Part shown: positions 23,777-28,138 of the stretch, piece by piece | How positions within the stretch are numbered: the first letter of the stretch is position 1 | Layout: the number at the start of each line of letters is the position of its first letter | NCBI GenBank assembly: GCA_945869505.1 | Contig: CAMBOZ010000009.1 | Location: 1-28,138, forward strand | Direction: 5' to 3' | Source: Bifidobacterium breve | GTDB taxonomy: Bacteria > Actinomycetota > Actinomycetes > Nanopelagicales > Nanopelagicaceae | DNA length: 28,138 nucleotides | The notes under the pieces: generated by a model | What the model saw: the letters and a program-made list of their open reading frames with translations, nothing else | Databases searched by the model: none | What the model was told of the DNA's origin: nothing | Program-made: the position numbers and the translations under genes

Positions 23777-24604
23777 ATGCTAAGTACATTCATTATCGCC
23801 CTCCGTGAAGGCCTTGAAGCCGCACTCATCGTGGGGATCTTGGTCGCCTACATTGTGCGCACCGACCGCCGCCACTTGTTAAAGCCTGTCTGGACCGGCG
23901 TGACTCTTGCAATCACGGCAAGTCTTGCCCTTGGTGGAATCCTTTCTTTCACATCCGCTGAATTAACGAGTCGCGGTGAAGAACTATTTGCTGGCATAAC
24001 ATCTTTTCTAGCAGTTGGACTTGTCACCTGGATGGTTTTCTGGATGAAGCGCACTGCTCGCACTCTGCGTGATGATCTACAAGGCAAAGTTGATAGCGCA
24101 GTATTGACTGGCCCATTAAGCCTTGCTTTAGTGGCTTTTTTCGCTGTTTTACGCGAAGGTTTAGAAACCGCGCTTTTTATTTACACCAACTTCAAAACTG
24201 TTGGCGCGGCATCATCTGCCACAGTTGGATTAGTACTTGGTTTGGGACTTGCCGTCGCACTTGGATATTTGATTTATAACCGAGCTGTGAAATTAAATCT
24301 CGCAAAGTTTTTCACTGTAACTGGAGTTGCACTAATCATCGTCGCCGCTGGAGTACTTTCATATGGCGTCCACGAATTCCAAGAGTTGGGTTATCTACCT
24401 GGCGTTGACACATACCTGTGGGATGTAACTCCATGGATTGCAAAGGAATCTCTTCTTGCCGCAATCCTCGGCGGAACCATTGGCTTTGATACCACTACCT
24501 CGATCGTCCAATTCTTAGCCTCAGGTATCTATCTTGCAGCGGTCTTGATTCCCTACCTTTCAAAGAAGGGCGCATCTGCACCACGCGTGCCAGCCAGCGC
24601 TTAA
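23777..24604 (+). CDS. efeU: Iron permease, FTR1/EfeU family
   Basis: A 275-aa membrane permease for iron, with about seven hydrophobic helices. The two REGLE iron-binding motifs are at 10-14 (LREGLEAALIVG) and 126-130 (LREGLETALFIY), as in Ftr1p and EfeU. The start ATG 23777 is chosen because the first REGLE helix begins there and a -10 box lies 7 nt upstream; a longer upstream reading overlaps the palindrome. The usual partners EfeO and EfeB are not adjacent, so they may be elsewhere or missing. Confidence 0.92.
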   Translation: MLSTFIIALREGLEAALIVGILVAYIVRTDRRHLLKPVWTGVTLAITASLALGGILSFTSAELTSRGEELFAGITSFLAVGLVTWMVFWMKRTARTLRDDLQGKVDSAVLTGPLSLALVAFFAVLREGLETALFIYTNFKTVGAASSATVGLVLGLGLAVALGYLIYNRAVKLNLAKFFTVTGVALIIVAAGVLSYGVHEFQELGYLPGVDTYLWDVTPWIAKESLLAAILGGTIGFDTTTSIVQFLASGIYLAAVLIPYLSKKGASAPRVPASA

Positions 24605-24635
24605 TCCAGCCTGTTCCACTTTTCGCTACTGACGA

Positions 24636-24664
24636 GTAACCTATCCCTAGGAGTTACCTAGCCT
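24636..24664 (+). promoter_or_regulatory. Candidate fadAB promoter/operator
   Basis: GTAAC (24636-24640) and GTTAC (24653-24657) form an inverted repeat with a 12-nt spacer containing CTAGG, which pairs with CCTAG (24657-24661). TAGCCT (24659-24664) could be the -10, giving a leader of roughly 17 nt. The 83-bp gap upstream of fadA holds nothing else I recognise. Confidence 0.3.
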
Positions 24665-24687
24665 TCACTCGTTAGAAAGTAGCGCAA

Positions 24688-25878
24688 ATGTCTCGCACCG
24701 TTGTTCTAGTCGATGCTGTTCGTACCCCTTTTGGAAAGGCCGGCAGCATGTACTCCGGTACTCGCGCCGATGATCTGATGGTGCGCGCGATGCGCGGCTT
24801 GCTAGAGCGCAATCCGAAAGTAAATCCCGGTGACATCGAAGATGTTGCGATCGCTGCTGCAACACAAACTGGTGATCAAGGTATGAATTTAGGTCGCAGC
24901 GCATCACTTCTTGCCGGCCTGCCAAATACAGTGCCTGGATATTCAGTTGATCGCTGGTGCGCAGGTGCGCTCACCGCAACTACATCGCTAGCTGGCGCAA
25001 TTGCAATCGGTTCAATCGATATTGCAATTGCTGGCGGAGTCGAACATATGGGCAATCACCCAATTGGTGATGGTCTTGATCCGAATCCAAGATTTTTAGC
25101 TGAGCGAATTGTTGAACAAGATGCGCTCGCCATGGGTGCAACCGCAGAACGTTTACACGATCGCTTTCCGCAATTAACTAAAGAGCGCGCAGATCGCTAT
25201 GCCTATAACTCACAAATGAAAACTGCGGCCGCATATGCCGCTGGAAAAATTCAAAGAGATTTGATTCCAACTGCTGCACGAATTCCAGAGATGGGTTGGG
25301 GTATCGCAACTGTTGATGAGCCACCACGTCCAACAACGACAATGGAAGGCTTATCAACACTCAAGACTCCATTTCGCGCCGCAGGTCGCGTAACACCTGG
25401 AAATTCATCTGGTTTAAATGATGGCGCAACCGCCGCACTTCTTGCGAGTGAAGATAAAGCAAAAGAGCTGGGACTAACCATTAAGGCCAAGTTAGTTTCC
25501 TACGCATTTGCTGGCGTCGAACCAGAAGTTATGGGTTTTGGGCCTGTTCCTTCGACGATCAAGGCTCTAGCAAAAGCTGGATTAAAGATTTCTGATATCG
25601 GTGCCTTTGAAGTTAATGAGGCATTCGCTGTGCAAGTTATTGCCTTCTTAGATCACTTCGGAATTGCAGATGATGATCCCCGCGTTAATCCATATGGCGG
25701 AGCAATTGCTGTCGGCCACCCGTTGGCCTCATCCGGAATTCGCTTAATGTTAAATCTGGCGCGCTCTTTTGAAGAGCACACCGATGTTCGTTACGGCTTA
25801 ACCACGATGTGTATTGGACTTGGTATGGGCGGCACCGTTATTTGGGAGAACCCTCACTTCACTGGAGGATCAAAGTAA
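24688..25878 (+). CDS. fadA: Acetyl-CoA acyltransferase (thiolase)
   Basis: A 396-aa thiolase that cleaves 3-ketoacyl-CoA in the last step of beta-oxidation. The active site is complete: nucleophile Cys91 in DRWCAGAL, Asn310-Glu311 in FEVNEAFA, His344 in AVGHPLASSG and Cys375 in TMCIGLGMGG. The direct overlap with the multifunctional fadB gene (TAATG) favours a degradative role over acetoacetyl-CoA synthesis. The start is ATG 24688 with only a weak purine stretch upstream. Confidence 0.95.
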   Translation: MSRTVVLVDAVRTPFGKAGSMYSGTRADDLMVRAMRGLLERNPKVNPGDIEDVAIAAATQTGDQGMNLGRSASLLAGLPNTVPGYSVDRWCAGALTATTSLAGAIAIGSIDIAIAGGVEHMGNHPIGDGLDPNPRFLAERIVEQDALAMGATAERLHDRFPQLTKERADRYAYNSQMKTAAAYAAGKIQRDLIPTAARIPEMGWGIATVDEPPRPTTTMEGLSTLKTPFRAAGRVTPGNSSGLNDGATAALLASEDKAKELGLTIKAKLVSYAFAGVEPEVMGFGPVPSTIKALAKAGLKISDIGAFEVNEAFAVQVIAFLDHFGIADDDPRVNPYGGAIAVGHPLASSGIRLMLNLARSFEEHTDVRYGLTTMCIGLGMGGTVIWENPHFTGGSK

Positions 25879-27986
25879 TGACAACAGAAATGAAATTGCC
25901 TGAAGGCGCTCCAGAAGAAGTCATCACTAACGCACTTGTACGCGATGTTGACCTAACTCCATTTGGCCACAAAGGCTCACTCGCGCTTATTACTTTAGAT
26001 AATGGTTTAGACCACAATCGTCCCAATACTTTCGGACCGCAATCTCTGGCTGCTCTAGATGCTGCAATCACCGATGCAATTGGTCGTGCACCAGCTGCAA
26101 TCGCGATCACCGGAAAACCATTTATCTTCGCCGCAGGTGCCGACCTTTCGGCACTCTCCTTCCTAGCAAAGCGCGAGCAATCACTTGCGATTGGAAAATT
26201 AGGCCACGATGTATTTCGCAGATTTGATGAATGTGGAATTCCAACTTTCGCATTTATTAATGGTCTAGCCCTCGGTGGCGGACTCGAAGTCGGCCTTCAT
26301 TGCAACTATCGCACCTTGGCCTCAACTGCATTTACTGGATTACCAGAAGTCTTTCTTGGTTTAGTGCCAGGTTGGGGCGGTGCCACAATTTTGCCTAAGT
26401 TGATCGGACCAGAACGCGCCATACAAGTGATAATGCTAAATGCGCTAAATAACAACACAATGATGAAAGCTAAGGATGCTCTCTCACTTGGTGTCGTAGA
26501 CGCTGTTTATGAACCAGCAGATTTCTTAGAACGTTCAGTTTCCTTTGCTGCAAATGTTCTATCTGGCAAAGCTAAAATCGAACGCAAGGATTATTCGAAC
26601 GATCCTGCTTGGGAAACAGCACTGGCTACAGGCAAGGCGGCATCGTTAAAGAAGTATGGTGGCGCAGAAATTGCATCACCAATGCGCGCTCTTGAGTTAA
26701 TTGCTGCCGCGCGCACAAACACCCGCGGCGCAGGCTTCGACGCAGAAGATCAAGCACTCGCCGATTTAACAATGTCAGATCCGCTACGCGCTTCGCTATA
26801 TGCCTTTAATTTAATTCAGAAGAAGCGTAAAAAGGTTGAAGGTGCTCCAAAACCTGCTGTTGCTCGCAAAGTGACCAAGGTTGGCGTTGTTGGTGCCGGT
26901 TTGATGGCTTCGCAACTTGCACTTCTTCTTCTACGTAATTTGAAATGCCCAGTTGTAATGACCGACATTGATCAAGAGCGCGCAGATAAAGGTGTTGCCT
27001 GGGTCAAAAATGAATTGGCAAAGTTAGTTGAGAAGAAGCGCATGAGCGAAGAATCCGCTCGTCGCCTTTCCCTGCTAATTAGCGGTTCAGCGGATCAAAA
27101 CTCATTTGCTGGCTGTGACTTTATTATCGAAGCGATCTTCGAAGAGCTATCGCTTAAGCAAGAGCTATTTAAGAAGTTAGAGAAGATCATCTCCCCTGAG
27201 TGCGTTCTTGCCACAAACACTTCATCGCTTTCAGTGGAAAGAATGACTGAAGGTCTAACAAATCCAGAGAGAGTTATCGGATTCCATTTCTTCAACCCGG
27301 TTGCAGTTATGCCGCTTCTCGAAATTGCACGTACTTCCACGACAGATGATGCAACTACCGCGACCGCAGTAGCTGTAGGCAAAGAGTTAAAGAAGACAAT
27401 GATTATCTGTAAAGATGCACCTGGCTTCGTCGTTAACCGTTTGCTCACTCGCTTTATGGGTGAAGTAACCGATGCTGTAGATGAAGGCACCTCACCTGCG
27501 GTTGCAGATGGCGCGATGCGCAGCATTGGTTTTCCGATGTCACCATTTGAGCTACTGGATTTGGTTGGCCCAGGTGTTGCTCTGCACGTATCGGAGACTT
27601 TGCATGCAAATCTAGGTGAGCGTTATCGCATCTCCCCCACAATGCAGGCGATGGTTGCGGCTAAAGTCCGTAACTTCTACATCAAGGGTAGTGATGGAAA
27701 ATTAACGCCAAACCCAGAAGCGCTAGCGTTAATGAAGCAAGGAACAACAGCATCTACAGCTGAACAAGTTCGCGAACGTGCACTTAAAGCGTTAGCGGTT
27801 GAGGCGCGCATGATGCTCGATGAAGGAGTTGTTTCAACTCCCGCTGAAGTTGATCTTTGTATGCTGATGGGCTCTGGCTGGCCGATGCATTTAGGCGGAA
27901 TATTGCCTTACTTAGATCGTGAAGGAATCAGTGAAGCGGTTTGCGGTCAGCGTTTTCACGCGCCGGGGATTGCATCTCTTCCATAA
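25878..27986 (+). CDS. fadB: Fatty-oxidation multifunctional enzyme (enoyl-CoA hydratase / 3-hydroxyacyl-CoA dehydrogenase)
   Basis: A 702-aa protein catalysing hydration and NAD-dependent oxidation in beta-oxidation. The N-terminal crotonase domain (about 30-230) keeps both catalytic glutamates, Glu137 (GGGLEVGLHCN) and Glu157 (GLPEVFLG), in contrast to the crotonase at 7709. The 3HCDH NAD-binding domain begins at 334 with GAGLMA (339-344), and catalytic His470 is in VIGFHFFNP. The two C-terminal 3HCDH domains follow. The start is ATG 25878, overlapping the fadA stop by one base, with GGAGG upstream. The 3' end overlaps the convergent dxs by 59 bp. Confidence 0.95.
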   Translation: MTTEMKLPEGAPEEVITNALVRDVDLTPFGHKGSLALITLDNGLDHNRPNTFGPQSLAALDAAITDAIGRAPAAIAITGKPFIFAAGADLSALSFLAKREQSLAIGKLGHDVFRRFDECGIPTFAFINGLALGGGLEVGLHCNYRTLASTAFTGLPEVFLGLVPGWGGATILPKLIGPERAIQVIMLNALNNNTMMKAKDALSLGVVDAVYEPADFLERSVSFAANVLSGKAKIERKDYSNDPAWETALATGKAASLKKYGGAEIASPMRALELIAAARTNTRGAGFDAEDQALADLTMSDPLRASLYAFNLIQKKRKKVEGAPKPAVARKVTKVGVVGAGLMASQLALLLLRNLKCPVVMTDIDQERADKGVAWVKNELAKLVEKKRMSEESARRLSLLISGSADQNSFAGCDFIIEAIFEELSLKQELFKKLEKIISPECVLATNTSSLSVERMTEGLTNPERVIGFHFFNPVAVMPLLEIARTSTTDDATTATAVAVGKELKKTMIICKDAPGFVVNRLLTRFMGEVTDAVDEGTSPAVADGAMRSIGFPMSPFELLDLVGPGVALHVSETLHANLGERYRISPTMQAMVAAKVRNFYIKGSDGKLTPNPEALALMKQGTTASTAEQVRERALKALAVEARMMLDEGVVSTPAEVDLCMLMGSGWPMHLGGILPYLDREGISEAVCGQRFHAPGIASLP

Positions 27987-28138
27987 TTTCAATTGAGTTG
28001 ACCGATCCGTTAGAGCTATTCCACTCAACGATACTGCGCGCAATGCTTTGAGAAGTGATGCCTAGGTCGCTGAATATTTCGTTCCGCTTGGAATGTTCAA
28101 TAAACTCAAGTGGAACACCAATTGAGTGAATTGGAATA
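27928..28138 (-). CDS. dxs: 1-deoxy-D-xylulose-5-phosphate synthase, C-terminal end (5' part outside window)
   Basis: About 69 C-terminal codons are visible, read from 28137 leftwards to TGA at 27930-27928. The segment with GVPLEFIEHSKRNEIFSDLGIT matches the DXS C-terminus (G-x-P-x-x-F-x-x-H plus L-G-I/L-T), which ends the transketolase C-domain. DXS makes the first intermediate of the MEP isoprenoid pathway. After the usual end an extension of about 29 residues runs into the fadB coding sequence, overlapping it by 59 bp. The call rests on a short fragment plus gene-order resemblance to other actinobacteria. Confidence 0.75.
   Translation of the reverse strand, partial: IPIHSIGVPLEFIEHSKRNEIFSDLGITSQSIARSIVEWNSSNGSVNSIEIMEEMQSPARENADRKPLH

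Noticed and set aside
25809..25877. Earlier start of fadB inside fadA
   Set aside because: The 23 extra residues are the out-of-frame end of fadA and lack homology; ATG 25878 has GGAGG and the typical TAATG coupling.
27095..27526. 143-codon open frame on - strand
   Set aside because: Antisense to the 3HCDH domain of fadB; no start context or homology.

Overview
The window is a gene-dense chromosomal segment of a low-to-medium GC actinobacterium with a compact genome. Actinomycetota is indicated by DUF4191 and DUF3000 proteins, a PimB'-like mannosyltransferase, a coiled-coil NlpC/P60 cell-wall hydrolase, the lipA-plsC-DUF4191-RDD-glnA order, and the acyl-CoA ligase / ROK kinase / glycosyltransferase / NlpC / RNase D / fadAB / dxs order, which resembles Streptomyces and its relatives. 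Modest GC, very short intergenic gaps and overlapping convergent genes suggest a streamlined planktonic lineage such as the freshwater acI group (Nanopelagicales). That placement is inference. I saw no rRNA, tRNA, CRISPR array, insertion sequence or phage gene.

Layout. 1-2550: 3' part of lipA, overlapped by a PlsC-type acyltransferase, then DUF4191 (+) and an RDD membrane protein (-). 2551-4207: glnA with a palindrome-rich leader and a strong terminator. 4218-8452 (-): a four-gene run, enoyl-CoA isomerase-like crotonase -> HSDL2-like SDR -> NCS1 permease -> NhaA antiporter, divergent from a small LuxR-type HTH protein (8519-8839). 8982-11069: an uncharacterised membrane protein and the uracil permease uraA, each with a terminator; uraA has a possible 22-codon upstream ORF. 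11098-12443: LysE exporter coupled to a RecB-like nuclease with two CxxC pairs. 12440-14850: second PlsC, a small acidic protein, ROK glucokinase and an SRPBCC protein. 14923-17899: long-chain acyl-CoA ligase translationally coupled to a soluble minimal histidine kinase and a NarL-type response regulator. 17886-20352 (-): PimB'-like glycosyltransferase, NlpC/P60 protein and a 61-aa four-cysteine protein. 20410-24604: RibD-like reductase, EamA transporter (-), DUF3000, RNase D and the iron permease EfeU. 24688-28138: fadA-fadB beta-oxidation pair, then the convergent 3' end of dxs.

Themes. Lipid metabolism recurs: lipoate synthesis, two PlsC enzymes, fatty-acid activation, double-bond isomerisation and complete beta-oxidation. 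Nitrogen and nucleobase acquisition is represented by glnA, NCS1 and UraA. Many genes that begin a transcript have no Shine-Dalgarno sequence. Instead a TANNNT -10 box lies about 6 nt before the start codon, the signature of leaderless transcripts, and I used it to choose several starts. Perfect palindromes overlap the inferred -35 regions of efeU and the NlpC/P60 gene and are the best operator candidates. I found no unmistakably new multi-gene system. The strongest leads are the efeU palindrome, the CxxC nuclease coupled to a LysE exporter, the kinase-regulator pair fused to an acyl-CoA ligase operon, and the four-cysteine mini-protein.
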